In this document: piece after piece, positions 8,056-17,247 of the stretch
How the letters are laid out: every line of letters starts with the position of its first letter
How positions within the stretch are numbered: the stretch's first letter is position 1
DNA from: an uncultured Saprospiraceae bacterium
GTDB taxonomy: Bacteria > Bacteroidota > Bacteroidia > Chitinophagales > Saprospiraceae
Assembly (NCBI GenBank): GCA_937944245.1
Contig: CALDYY010000005.1
Coordinates: 23,261 to 87,260, forward strand
DNA: 64,000 nt
Direction: 5' to 3'
Notes under the pieces: generated by a model
Database searches by the model: none
Told to the model about the DNA's origin: nothing
What the model saw: the letters and a program-made list of their open reading frames with translations, nothing else
Position numbers and translations under genes: made by a program

Positions 8056-8823
8056 ATGCAAATGCAGGAAATTGTTAGACAACATTATCCCAATGCAAAA
8101 ACAGGTGCAGAGGTAACCGAAACTTTTCTTGACCTTTTACAAAGTGAATATAAAAGCAACCTAAAAAAAATGCTTTTTGCCACTTCTGTATGTTCCGATG
8201 ACGTTAACGTCTCCACAGATTTTAGACGTGTATTGAGCCGACCTTTCACTATGGGTGGACTAGGGGGGTTACCTTACGCTGGTTTTACAGGTATGGTAGC
8301 TTTTTCTCACCATATTCCAGATGGTGGCGATGCGCTTATATTTTACGGACCGCACATTGGTATTACTGATGATGGTGAATTGGGGAGAATGCGCCGATTG
8401 GGACAAAAGCGTTTAACCAACAGCTGTGGAGCGTTGATGTTAGCCTTAGATAGATTTCAGCACGAAGAAAATGATGAGGATATATATGTACCTCAAAATG
8501 TAGATTATGATTATCAGCAGGTATTGTTAGAGAGAACGCTAATGCCTTTTAAAACTCAGATTTTAGAATCAGAAAATCCTAAGAAAGCAATTACAGATTA
8601 TACTTATATGCAAATAAATAAGCAAATTCAAAGGCTTGTTAGAATGTCCATCAAAGAATTTAATTGCGAAAAGATTTTTTTATTGGGAGGTGTAATCATC
8701 AACACTTCAGAGGAATTTAATGATTATGTGGACATCAGAAATTTTGATGTGATTCATGTGAAAGATGGCATCCAAGCAAAATCTATTTCTATTTTAGAAT
8801 CAGAAGCATTCCAAAATTTATAA
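8056..8823 (+). CDS. LCIB/theta-type carbonic anhydrase-like protein
   Basis: 255 residues. The sequence follows the limiting-CO2-inducible B/C family, first known from algae, which has a beta-carbonic-anhydrase-like fold with a Cys-His-Cys zinc site. Visible here: ATSVCSDDVN (Cys46, with Asp48/Asp49), GGLGGLPYAGFTGM, AFSHHIPDGGD (His85/His86), FYGPHIGITDDGELG and TNSCGALMLA (Cys124). All three expected ligand positions are filled, so CO2 hydration is possible. Some family members are inactive in assays, so activity is inference. There is no signal peptide, so it is cytoplasmic. It is a single-gene unit with its own palindromic promoter and a strong bidirectional terminator. No bicarbonate transporter is nearby. 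Confidence 0.8.
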   Translation: MQMQEIVRQHYPNAKTGAEVTETFLDLLQSEYKSNLKKMLFATSVCSDDVNVSTDFRRVLSRPFTMGGLGGLPYAGFTGMVAFSHHIPDGGDALIFYGPHIGITDDGELGRMRRLGQKRLTNSCGALMLALDRFQHEENDEDIYVPQNVDYDYQQVLLERTLMPFKTQILESENPKKAITDYTYMQINKQIQRLVRMSIKEFNCEKIFLLGGVIINTSEEFNDYVDIRNFDVIHVKDGIQAKSISILESEAFQNL

Positions 8824-8838
8824 TACTATATTTTAAAT

Positions 8839-8880
8839 AATAATTTTGAAGTCTCTACTTATGGAGACTTCAAAATTATT
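8839..8880. terminator. Bidirectional terminator hairpin
   Basis: AATAATTTTGAAGTCTC (8839-8855) pairs perfectly with 8864-8880 around an 8-base loop, giving a 17-base-pair stem. It lies between the convergent ends of the carbonic anhydrase-like gene (8823) and the META-domain lipoprotein gene (8884) and can serve both. Confidence 0.85.
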
Positions 8881-8883
8881 ATC

Positions 8884-9357
8884 TTATCGCCTGCCGCCTT
8901 CCACAAAAACAAAACGTGCTAGCGGTGCCATTCTTGCCTTGTTCAAAGATAAAGTATCTCCGGAAACAGTAAGCGTGTAGCTGTCCGCCATTTCCAATAC
9001 ATTAATGAACTGATACTCCATTTCCATTTTAGGACAAGCCATTCTGGTGGAAAATAAATCAGAGAATCTAATACCATTACCTTCCAAAAGTTGATAATTG
9101 CCACCAAAGTTATTGCAACCGCCATTGCCCACTACTCTATTATTGTCTTGTTGTAATACGAAATGGGCTTCTCTGCCTTGCAACATTGAATTCTCTATTT
9201 TCTGACCATTTAACTCAATCAATTTCCAATATTTTTCAACGATACTAATGTCGTTATTATTTATAGGTAAATTCTTAATGGTTTCTTTTTTAGTATTGCA
9301 CGCCAATAAGATGAAAACCAGACCAGTAAAAAGAATAATATTATTTTTCATAAGCAT
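8884..9357 (-). CDS. META-domain (HslJ-like) lipoprotein
   Basis: 157 residues. The N-terminal MKNNIILFTGLVFILLACN is a lipoprotein signal with lipobox LLAC. The mature part is one META domain (formerly DUF306): YWKLIELNGQKI, VVGNGGCNNFGGNYQLLEGN, FSDLFSTRMACPKMEMEYQF and TLTVSGDTLSLN. Family members such as E. coli HslJ are envelope proteins linked to stress or novobiocin resistance, but the molecular function is unknown. The ATG at 9357 or the one two codons later could be used. It lies 31 bases downstream of another lipoprotein gene on the same strand and is probably co-transcribed with it. Confidence 0.85.
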   Translation of the reverse strand: MLMKNNIILFTGLVFILLACNTKKETIKNLPINNNDISIVEKYWKLIELNGQKIENSMLQGREAHFVLQQDNNRVVGNGGCNNFGGNYQLLEGNGIRFSDLFSTRMACPKMEMEYQFINVLEMADSYTLTVSGDTLSLNKARMAPLARFVFVEGGRR

Positions 9358-9388
9358 TTTTCAACAAAACGATGTTATAACAATTATA

Positions 9389-9988
9389 TTATTGCACGCA
9401 AAAACACTTAGTCTCCGAAGTGATGTTGGCTTCCGTTGTATTGAAATCAAAGTAGCTAACTAGCCCTATTTCAGTGTTCAATCCATTGGCTTCGCAACCA
9501 GATTGAGTTTTGCACTGCTTTAAAGCCTCCTCTAACACTTGCGATTTTTGGGCAATACTCAAATAAGCTAATTGGTCATTATTTATTTTTAAATCACCTT
9601 CATATTTTGTACTGAATGCTAATGATTTTGAAGGAATATTATAGATTTTCAACATTCTGCCCGTTACCCCTGTACCGCTATCAACGATAAGGAAATTTTT
9701 ATAAATGCCTGCAAAAAAATGTGTACCTTCATTTTTAATTTCAAAATCATTAATCGTAATGTCTTCTCCAACTCCTGTTTCGCTAGGCGTAGTTTTGACT
9801 GTAGCTGTACTAAAGACAATGGCGTTCTCTGCTGTTATTTTACCCATTTCAGAACCCTCAATTCCCTCATAGGTTACTGCATTTTCTAAGTCCTCTATTG
9901 TGTTTCCGTCAACTTTTTCAGAAGGTTCAGGCGCATTACAAGCCATTAGACTCGTAAAAATGATAGAAAATAGTAATAATTGTTTCAT
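9389..9988 (-). CDS. Predicted lipoprotein of unknown function
   Basis: 199 residues with a clear lipoprotein signal, MKQLLLFSIIFTSLMAC (lipobox LMAC). The mature region begins with an acidic linker (APEPSEKVDGNTIEDLENAV). It continues as a mostly beta-strand domain, then a helical stretch with four cysteines near the end (LKQCKTQSGCEANG and TKCFCVQ), which could form two disulfides outside the inner membrane. I recognise no family. It is first of a likely two-gene unit with the META-domain lipoprotein, so both may respond to the same envelope signal; this is inference. Confidence 0.7.
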   Translation of the reverse strand: MKQLLLFSIIFTSLMACNAPEPSEKVDGNTIEDLENAVTYEGIEGSEMGKITAENAIVFSTATVKTTPSETGVGEDITINDFEIKNEGTHFFAGIYKNFLIVDSGTGVTGRMLKIYNIPSKSLAFSTKYEGDLKINNDQLAYLSIAQKSQVLEEALKQCKTQSGCEANGLNTEIGLVSYFDFNTTEANITSETKCFCVQ

Positions 9989-10135
9989 TGTGAATTAACT
10001 TTATTGTTTAAAATGAGTGTAAAATTAGCGATAATCAATAGATATACAATGAGGATAAATTATATTTACAAAAAGGATTGGTAGAACTTTCAAGACTTTA
10101 CAAAGGGCTACTCAAGAAATATAAAATTACTTTTG

Positions 10136-10543
10136 ATGAAAATTGAATTAAAAGAGATAAAAAATATACCATTCGCCAAAATTTTAGCTTTATATAAAGC
10201 CAATAACTGGTCAGCAGCAGATAAACCTAAGGCGCTAGAACAGGCTCTTCAACATGCGAGTACCCTTGTGAGTGCTTGGCACAACGAGGAGTTAGTAGGC
10301 TTGGGAACAGCATTATCCGATGGTTTTTTAGTGGTTTATTATCCTCATTTAATTGTTCATCCTAATTATCATAAACAAGGAGTTGGAAAAAAAATAATGG
10401 ATAAAATGCAAGAAAAATATGGCAATTTCCATCAGCAAGTTTTAATTGCGGAAGCATCCTCTATTCCTTTCTATGAAAAATGTGGCTTTGAACGCGCTGC
10501 AAATACCCAATCCATGTGGATACACCATGAAGGAGGTGAATAA
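10136..10543 (+). CDS. GNAT family N-acetyltransferase
   Basis: 135 residues from ATG 10136; a TTG one codon earlier is possible. The GNAT core is visible: LVSAWHNEELVGLGTALSDG (strands 2-3), YYPHLIVHPNYHKQGVGKKIMDKM (strand 4, and the acetyl-CoA pyrophosphate loop as HKQGVGKKI) and EASSIPFYEKCGFERA (the C-terminal FYEKCGF signature). The acceptor is unknown. It resembles the small acetyltransferases similar to YjdJ and related proteins. It ends two bases before the convergent GH20 gene, leaving no room for a separate terminator. Confidence 0.9.
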   Translation: MKIELKEIKNIPFAKILALYKANNWSAADKPKALEQALQHASTLVSAWHNEELVGLGTALSDGFLVVYYPHLIVHPNYHKQGVGKKIMDKMQEKYGNFHQQVLIAEASSIPFYEKCGFERAANTQSMWIHHEGGE

Positions 10544-10545
10544 AT

Positions 10546-13098
10546 TTAAAACTCCACCATATATCCGCTTCTACCATTTTTATCAAATGCGCAGAGTTTT
10601 ACCTTACCATTCACGGGAACAGGCTGAGTATAAAGGATGGATTTATTAGTTGGCTCATCTCCATTTACGGTATATCGAATATCAAAGCCGGGCAAAGAAA
10701 TATTGGCATACAATGTTCCATCTTTTATAATAGCACCTGGTGTTGGAATTTTATAATGATAACCACCTGATAGTTTTGAGAATAGTGGCAACTCTGCTTG
10801 AGCAATCGTGTTAGCAAATTGATTCCAAGCAATATCTAGCATTTTTTCATCTGCATTTGCCCACTGTGGTTGAGGATTCCAAGCACGTTCTGCAAGACAA
10901 ATCATTCTGGGTAAATAATAATATTCTAGCATATTTTGTCCCTTTGTTGTCTCGCCCCAAAGTTGTCCTTGAATACCCAAGATATTACTATAGGCTTCCT
11001 TTTTTAATGGCTGCATATTTTTATAATCCTCCGAAGTGAGTTTATTGCCCATAGCATCTGTTTTAGTACATTTTAACACATCAAAAGGCAATAATTCATA
11101 AGTTTTTCGAGCATCTAAAAAACCACCCCAATAAAAACCAGGTTCTCTTGGGTCGTTATTATAAGCCAAATCAAAATATAAATGGGTTACATTACACAGC
11201 ACAACAGGATAACCAGCGTTGGCTAAGCGATTGCCTAAATCTTGATTGCCCCATAAATTTTGCCATACATAAGGCTGTACATTTTTGCCAATAAAATTAG
11301 GATGAGGAATATAACCTTCTCCTTGTTTTAACATCGCTATTTCTTCCCAGCCTGCTGTTTTTATATTTTCTTTTATTAAAATTGCATTGATCCGTTCTAA
11401 AAAATAAGTAGAAAGTGCTGTTATAGAATTTAATTCAGGTACTTGCTGCATAAGTTGTTTGCAAATAGCGGAATTTTCCCACACGCCTTTAGGTACTTCA
11501 TCTCCGCCAGTATGTATGGTTGTAAGTGGCACACCAGCCTCCTTGAACATCGCTACAATTTCTTTCACTACTTTGCTATAAAAAGTGTAAACTGATTCCT
11601 TGCAAATGCAAATAACATTATCCGGATAATCCTGAACAGATTTATAAACGGATTTATCTTCTAAATCGCTTAATAAATATTCTTCTGCTTTGGCTTCATC
11701 GTGTTGCAACATAAACTTTTTATAACGCGCTTCCATCGCTTTTATCGCTGCACGCGCATGCCCCGGAACATTGATTTCTGGAATAATCTCAACATGGCGA
11801 TCATGGGCATATTGAATCAGTTCAATAAACTGTGCTCTTGTGTAGTAGCCATTTCCGTATGATTTTGGGTCGTTAGGGTCAGCACCTGAACCATAAGATG
11901 GATGTAGATGCTGTTCGCTGGTTAAGGTATGCCCTCTTCTTGCGCCTATTTCTGTTAGTTCAGGTAAACCTGGAATTTCTAAACGCCAACCTTCGTCTTC
12001 TGTAAGATGAAAATGGAGCTTATTCATTTTATAAAAAGCCATTGCATCTACCAATTGCTTTATAGTTTCTACGGATTGAAAATTGCGCGCCACGTCCACG
12101 TGCATGCCTCGATAAGTAAGGCTAGGACTATCCTTGACGCTTATGGATACAAGTTGTATTTTTTCACCGTTACCATTCAAATACTTACTTGAGAAAAGGG
12201 AAATGAGCGATTGAATCCCATAAAAAATACCTGCCTTATCTTTACCATTTATAATAATATTATTCGGTGTTATATCTAGCGTGTAAGCCTCATTTTCTTG
12301 AATAGCTTTATTGAAATTAAGTATGATTTGCTTTGCAGTAGCATTATTTTTTTGAGGCGAAATATTAGTATTAATATTATATAATTCCTTGATTCTTGTT
12401 TTTAAATAATTGGCTTCTTTTTTTAATCCTTCTTCAAAATAAATCGTCAGATTATTCTCCCATTCAAAAAAATCCTGCTTAAACGTTATATTTTTTGGTG
12501 TAGGAATAATGGGTAGCAACTCATTTTCAGGAAGCAGGGTTAAATATTCATTTTGTTTGTATTCTTCCTCTGGCGACCACATGGGCAATTGCTCGCCAGA
12601 GTGCCGAAGCACTTGTTCCTTACGAGTAAAAGGGCGAATGGAAAATTGTGTTAATGGAACTTGTTGCGTAGTGCTGTCTTTTTGTTGAACACTCCAATAT
12701 AAACCATGTGGCGCATCAGTTTCCTTAATCAACCAAGCACTTCCTTCGTAAGTAATGGCAATACTATCGCCAGGTGATAGAGAGAATCCCTTTTCCGGTC
12801 TAAGTTGATAAAAATCGCCAATAATTTGCTTCACTTTAGCTACTTCGCTAGAAGTGTTGACTATTTTTCGATTGGTTTGATTAAAATAGAGCGTCCAATC
12901 TTTATCGGTCAACGTATTTTTTCCTTGATTGTAAAAAGTAAATGTGGCAGCAAATTGAGGCTGGTCTTTTATAAAGTTGCTGTTTAACTCCCAAACAATT
13001 CTAATATCAGAAAAATCAAATGCAGTTGCCTTTTCTTGAGTGCAACGCAAAGAATATAAGCTAATTAAAATTAATGTTGAAAAGGACAGATAACGCAT
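10546..13098 (-). CDS. GH20 beta-N-acetylhexosaminidase lipoprotein (chitobiase type)
   Basis: About 850 residues from ATG 13098 (MRYLSFSTLILISLYSLRC). The lipobox-like LRC suggests a lipoprotein, and this start is preferred over 13152, which would add 18 residues before the signal. Domain order: N-terminal chitobiase-like carbohydrate-binding domain (FDFSDIRIVWELNSNF onward, to about 180), GH20b domain (ITFKQDFFEWENNLT), catalytic barrel (YRGMHVDVARNFQSV, KLHFHLTEDEGWRLEIPGL, and the catalytic Asp-Glu in HTGGDE at residues 529-534), and a small C-terminal domain (DIRYTVNGDEPTN). It removes terminal GlcNAc/GalNAc from chitin oligomers or glycoconjugates at the cell surface or in the periplasm. 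Confidence 0.92.
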   Translation of the reverse strand: MRYLSFSTLILISLYSLRCTQEKATAFDFSDIRIVWELNSNFIKDQPQFAATFTFYNQGKNTLTDKDWTLYFNQTNRKIVNTSSEVAKVKQIIGDFYQLRPEKGFSLSPGDSIAITYEGSAWLIKETDAPHGLYWSVQQKDSTTQQVPLTQFSIRPFTRKEQVLRHSGEQLPMWSPEEEYKQNEYLTLLPENELLPIIPTPKNITFKQDFFEWENNLTIYFEEGLKKEANYLKTRIKELYNINTNISPQKNNATAKQIILNFNKAIQENEAYTLDITPNNIIINGKDKAGIFYGIQSLISLFSSKYLNGNGEKIQLVSISVKDSPSLTYRGMHVDVARNFQSVETIKQLVDAMAFYKMNKLHFHLTEDEGWRLEIPGLPELTEIGARRGHTLTSEQHLHPSYGSGADPNDPKSYGNGYYTRAQFIELIQYAHDRHVEIIPEINVPGHARAAIKAMEARYKKFMLQHDEAKAEEYLLSDLEDKSVYKSVQDYPDNVICICKESVYTFYSKVVKEIVAMFKEAGVPLTTIHTGGDEVPKGVWENSAICKQLMQQVPELNSITALSTYFLERINAILIKENIKTAGWEEIAMLKQGEGYIPHPNFIGKNVQPYVWQNLWGNQDLGNRLANAGYPVVLCNVTHLYFDLAYNNDPREPGFYWGGFLDARKTYELLPFDVLKCTKTDAMGNKLTSEDYKNMQPLKKEAYSNILGIQGQLWGETTKGQNMLEYYYLPRMICLAERAWNPQPQWANADEKMLDIAWNQFANTIAQAELPLFSKLSGGYHYKIPTPGAIIKDGTLYANISLPGFDIRYTVNGDEPTNKSILYTQPVPVNGKVKLCAFDKNGRSGYMVEF

Positions 13099-13190
13099 TA
13101 TTTTGTTAGGCTTTGATAACAAATTCAAGTATAAATTAGTCAAATATACCAATAGTAATAAAAAATACTAACAAAATATGCTGTTTTTTA

Positions 13191-13739
13191 TTATTTGATT
13201 TTTACAGCATCCACAGCTTCCAATGTACGGATGATTTGCTTCTTATGGCGTTTGAAATGGGCATGAAAAAATTCAACCATCGCTCCTAATGTCATTTTTC
13301 CTGCCATGGGGTGTTTGTAAATTTCCTTATCAAATAGTTCATTAGGCAATTGCATCAAGTAGCTATTCAAGGCTTCCCGCTGATTTTTCCATATTTTAGC
13401 CACTTCCCAGAAAGTAGAATATTCAGGTAGGTCCTCACCGACTGGGGCAGGAGCTTTTACCTTAAACGGAGATTTGATATAACTTTTAAGGATAAACTTT
13501 CGAGCATAAGCTAGTAAACCTGCTTTGGGTAAATCAGGATTAAAACTCAACTTTTTTTGTACATATTTTAGAGACAAATCCTCTGTACGCACTAAATGGT
13601 GCATCACTTGAAAAACAGTCCAGCCGTTTTCACTTGGCTTTTGGTTCAGTTTTTGTTCGGAGTAGCCATCTAAATCAGTTAGTAGCAAACGCAAGTCTTC
13701 ATCTAGTGCGGCTAATTGCTGCTTTATTTTTGGATTCAT
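13191..13739 (-). CDS. DinB-like four-helix-bundle protein
   Basis: 182 residues. The opening helix ends in ENGWTVFQVMHHLVRTEDLS, which fits the DinB/YfiT-type pattern in which a histidine after the W-x-x-x-Q/E-V-x-x-H element ligates a metal. A later HAHFKRHKKQI supplies further histidines. Members of this superfamily include metal-dependent thiol transferases and many uncharacterised stress proteins, so only the fold is assigned. The gene lies 92 bases upstream of the GH20 gene on the same strand, but nothing links their functions. Confidence 0.75.
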   Translation of the reverse strand: MNPKIKQQLAALDEDLRLLLTDLDGYSEQKLNQKPSENGWTVFQVMHHLVRTEDLSLKYVQKKLSFNPDLPKAGLLAYARKFILKSYIKSPFKVKAPAPVGEDLPEYSTFWEVAKIWKNQREALNSYLMQLPNELFDKEIYKHPMAGKMTLGAMVEFFHAHFKRHKKQIIRTLEAVDAVKIK

Positions 13740-13972
13740 TTTATTTCCTTTTGAAGTAATACAAAGTTAGCGAATGAAATGGAATCATAGTGTGATTTTT
13801 GCTGTTTTTTAATGTAAAGTCATAGAATGCTTAGGTAGAAACATTTCTTGTCTGCTGCTGCAAAATGCAGTTATTGCCACTCATTTTTTAACAGAAATGA
13901 ATAACTATAAATAACGATGTTGTTTTTTTTATACAAACCTCAACCCAAGCTTTACTTTTCTGTTACAATAAA

Positions 13973-14692
13973 ATGGAGAATTTGAACAATAAAACTGCCC
14001 TTATTACAGGCGGGTCAAAGGGAATAGGATTAGGCATCGCCGAAGCATTTGTGAGTGAGGGAATGAATGTATTAATAACAGGTAGAACAGCTTCGGATGT
14101 TGAAATGGCAGTGTCACAACTCAATGCAATAGGCAAAGGTAAAGCCATTGGTGCAGCAATGGATGTGCGCAATTTAGAAGCACAAGCGCAAGCAATAGCG
14201 ATGGTGAATAAGCAATTTGGTGCATTAGATGTACTGATTGCCAATGCAGGTGTGGGGCATTTTGCCTCTATTGAGGACTTGACTTCGGAGCAATGGCACG
14301 ATGTTATGGACATCAATTTGACAGGTGTTTTTTACAGTGTTAAAGCGGCACTTCCAAGTCTGAAGAAATCAAAAGGTTATATTATTACCATTGCCAGCCT
14401 GGCAGGCACTAACTTTTTTGCAGGCGGCGCGGCTTACAATGCCAGCAAATTTGGCTTAGTGGGTTTCACACAAGCTATCATGCTCGATTTGAGAAAATAT
14501 GGCATTAAGGTTTCCACGATTATGCCAGGCTCTGTGGCGACTTATTTCAATGGTCATACGCCCAGCGATGCAGATGCGTGGAAAATACAACCTGAAGATA
14601 TTGGACAAATGACCGTAGATTTGCTAAAGATGAATCCTCGCACCCTGCCAAGTAAAGTAGAAGTGCGTCCAACGATGCCGCCAAAGGGGTGA
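13973..14692 (+). CDS. SDR family oxidoreductase
   Basis: 239 residues, the classical short-chain dehydrogenase length. The nucleotide-binding motif is GGSKGIGLGIAEAF. The arginine in TGRTASD suggests NADP(H). NAGVGHF stabilises the sheet, the catalytic serine lies in TIASLAGTNF, and Tyr and Lys are in AAYNASKFGLVGF. It most resembles 3-ketoacyl reductase-like SDRs, but the substrate is not determined. It starts the acyl-metabolism block and is convergent with the acyl-CoA ligase gene, from which only 20 bases separate it. Confidence 0.88.
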   Translation: MENLNNKTALITGGSKGIGLGIAEAFVSEGMNVLITGRTASDVEMAVSQLNAIGKGKAIGAAMDVRNLEAQAQAIAMVNKQFGALDVLIANAGVGHFASIEDLTSEQWHDVMDINLTGVFYSVKAALPSLKKSKGYIITIASLAGTNFFAGGAAYNASKFGLVGFTQAIMLDLRKYGIKVSTIMPGSVATYFNGHTPSDADAWKIQPEDIGQMTVDLLKMNPRTLPSKVEVRPTMPPKG

Positions 14693-14712
14693 TTTTTATA
14701 AACGTAGCTAAA

Positions 14713-16194
14713 TTAACTTTTTAATAATTTTTTATCTATTTTACCAGTATCACTTTTGGGTAACGTAGATAAAAAACTAAAATATTTGGGTATTTTAAAT
14801 TTAGCTAAGTTTTTTTGACAATAGTTAATTATCATCTCTTCTGTTAAACGTTCATCTGATTTTACAATGAATGCTTTGCCTACCTCACCCCATTTTTCAT
14901 CAGAAACGCCAATGACAGCAGCTTCTGCAACAAATGGATGTTGAACTATTACACGTTCTATTTCGGCTGGATAAACATTTTCACCACCTGAAATATACAT
15001 GTTTTTTATCCTATCTACAATGAATAGGTAGCCTTCTTCATCTACAATAACGACATCACCTGTGTGAAACCATCCATTCTTTTTTGCATTTAATGTAGCT
15101 ACTTCGTTTCTCCAATAGCCAGGAGTAACGTTTGGACCACTTAATAGTAATTCGCCTGCTTCATTTGCTTGACATTCTTGACCTAACTCATTGACTATTT
15201 TTATTTGTACATAAAAGTTAGGACGACCGATAGACCCTTTTTTTACAATAGCATCTTCTTGATGTAGTGAAGTTATATTCGGACCAACTTCTGTCATGCC
15301 ATAACCTTGTCTGATAAATACACCTTTATTATGCCACTGCTCAATGGCGGGAATGGGCATCGGTTCACCTCCAACAATGGCGTAGAGTACACTTGACATA
15401 TCTGTATTTTTAAAAAGAGGCAAATCTGCCATCATTTTCATCATTGTGGGAACGGCAAATAAAATAGTAGGCTTTTCTTTTTCTATGAGTGATAATAATG
15501 CATTTGCATCAAATTTCTTCATGATGCAAATGTATCCACCATGATGTAAAAACGGAGTGTTAAGTACATTCCATCCACCGGTATGAAAGGGCGGCATACA
15601 GTGAATGGCTCTACTTTCTGTATTGACAATCAAGCTAATAGAAGTGTTTATACTATTCCATAATAGCATTTTGTGCGTGTAAATTGCACCTTTGGGAAAT
15701 CCTGTTGTACCAGAAGTATAAAGTATAAAAATAGGGTCATTTTCTTCAATATTTATACTGGATAAATCTAGTTTTTGGGTTTCATTTAGTTCGTGCAATC
15801 TTTCGATATTAAATTGATAGTTGATTTTTGATTGGTAATGGGTTTGTTTTATTTTTTCATAATATTGATTTTCATAAATTATTATACTAGGCTCTGCATC
15901 TTTTAGCAAATAATCTATTTCATTAGGACTTAATCTATAATTAAGTGGTACTAAAATAATACCTAATTTTTGGGCAACTGAAAAAAGTATAAAGTATGCT
16001 ATACAATTTTCAGCCATAATAGCTATTCGGTCTCCTGTTTTTAATTGGCATTGATAAAAAAAATAAGCAGTTAGTGCTTCTGCTTGTTGATTTAGCTGAG
16101 CATATGTTATTGTTTTCCCTGTTTCGTATTCTTTTAAAGCGATTTTGTGAGGGCTATAAATTGCCCATTTGCTCACCCAATCTTTAGTTACCAT
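14713..16194 (-). CDS. Acyl-CoA ligase / AMP-dependent synthetase
   Basis: 493 residues of the ANL superfamily, activating a carboxylate as acyl-AMP and then usually as acyl-CoA. Core motifs are complete: YTSGTTGFPKGA (A3), GYGMTEVGP (A5), GWFHTGDVVIVDEEGYLFI (A7), VDRIKNMYISGGENVYPAE (A8) and KSDTGKIDKKLL with the A10 catalytic lysine. It resembles medium/long-chain fatty acid and aromatic-acid CoA ligases. The side-chain pocket cannot be read with confidence. It is the last gene of a tight minus-strand run, 20 bases after the FabH-like gene. It probably activates the acid imported by the symporter or makes the FabH-like enzyme's substrate. Confidence 0.9.
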   Translation of the reverse strand: MVTKDWVSKWAIYSPHKIALKEYETGKTITYAQLNQQAEALTAYFFYQCQLKTGDRIAIMAENCIAYFILFSVAQKLGIILVPLNYRLSPNEIDYLLKDAEPSIIIYENQYYEKIKQTHYQSKINYQFNIERLHELNETQKLDLSSINIEENDPIFILYTSGTTGFPKGAIYTHKMLLWNSINTSISLIVNTESRAIHCMPPFHTGGWNVLNTPFLHHGGYICIMKKFDANALLSLIEKEKPTILFAVPTMMKMMADLPLFKNTDMSSVLYAIVGGEPMPIPAIEQWHNKGVFIRQGYGMTEVGPNITSLHQEDAIVKKGSIGRPNFYVQIKIVNELGQECQANEAGELLLSGPNVTPGYWRNEVATLNAKKNGWFHTGDVVIVDEEGYLFIVDRIKNMYISGGENVYPAEIERVIVQHPFVAEAAVIGVSDEKWGEVGKAFIVKSDERLTEEMIINYCQKNLAKFKIPKYFSFLSTLPKSDTGKIDKKLLKS

Positions 16195-16214
16195 CGTTAA
16201 ATAACATTTTGTAA

Positions 16215-17204
16215 TTATAATCTAAATGCTGCACTGGCAAAGGTTAATCCACCGCCAGAACCAATGAAAAAAACTAAATCACCTGTTTTTACTACTTGCT
16301 TTTCCATAGCGTCATTAAATGCCATCGGAATACAAGCAGAACCCGTATAACCATAATAGTGCATGATAGTATGTCCTTTTTCGCGCGGAACGTTGAGAAG
16401 GTCTAAGGTTTCCCAAATGCTGTTAATATTAATCTGAGTGATAAAATATTTACTAACATCTGCTGGCGAGGTATTGGTTTTACGATTTAACGTTTTTGCC
16501 ATATTGCTCCAATAAGTCGGATTCAGTTCTTTGGGAAATTTATGTATAAATTTTAAGTGATGATCATGGTTTTTGATAACTTCGTCGTTTATTGGCTGAT
16601 GTGTGCCACCGCCGTAAATACCCATCCAACCTGCATATTCTCCTCTGGAGATTAATTCGCTTGCTAGAAAACCTTGATTTGTATTGGATGTATTTTTTAA
16701 AATGACAGCCCCTGCTCCATCGGCAAAAAGTGTAACTGTTTTTTTATCCTCTTTATTTAAAAATTTGCTCATGGCATAAGCGCCAATTACTAGAACTGTA
16801 TTGTACTGTTCATCGGATTTTATGTACTTTGTGCCAATATCTAGGGCTGTTACAAATCCTGCACATGCAGTGTTAATGTCGAAAGTACCTGCATTTTTAG
16901 CACCTAATCTATGCTGAACAACGGAAGCCGTAGAAGGCGAAATATACTCTGGAGTATCCGTAGAGATGATGATTAAATCTATTTCCTCTGCTTTTATAGC
17001 TGCTCTTTCTATGGCTTGCTTAGCGGCTGCCTCTGCTAAGTCGGCAGTGCTTTCTTGATCACTGCACCATCTACGCTCATAAATGTGCACATTTTCGCGT
17101 AGCCATGTATCCACATCTTGACCAAGTAATTCATTAAAATATTGATTGGAAATTATTTGTTCTGGAGCATAAGCACCCGTCGAAACAATAATTGCATTTC
17201 GCAT
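16215..17204 (-). CDS. FabH-like (KAS III) thiolase-fold enzyme with altered catalytic triad
   Basis: 329 residues, the length of beta-ketoacyl-ACP synthase III. The acyl-accepting cysteine is kept (Cys114 in NTACAGF), and the fold landmarks TDTPEYISPSTAS and LFADGAGAVILK are present. The other two catalytic positions differ. Where FabH has His in PHQAN, this protein has YFITQININ (Gln257). Where FabH has Asn in GNTS, it has GYTGSA (Tyr286). Enzymes lacking this His/Asn pair are poor at malonyl decarboxylation, and some FabH-like relatives act as acyltransferases instead. I infer acyl transfer or condensation without decarboxylation. It lies between a symporter gene (43 bases) and a CoA ligase gene (20 bases). 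Confidence 0.85.
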   Translation of the reverse strand: MRNAIIVSTGAYAPEQIISNQYFNELLGQDVDTWLRENVHIYERRWCSDQESTADLAEAAAKQAIERAAIKAEEIDLIIISTDTPEYISPSTASVVQHRLGAKNAGTFDINTACAGFVTALDIGTKYIKSDEQYNTVLVIGAYAMSKFLNKEDKKTVTLFADGAGAVILKNTSNTNQGFLASELISRGEYAGWMGIYGGGTHQPINDEVIKNHDHHLKFIHKFPKELNPTYWSNMAKTLNRKTNTSPADVSKYFITQININSIWETLDLLNVPREKGHTIMHYYGYTGSACIPMAFNDAMEKQVVKTGDLVFFIGSGGGLTFASAAFRL

Positions 17205-17247
17205 AGTGATTTAATATTTTTTACTTTTATAATTTTAAATAGGTTTT

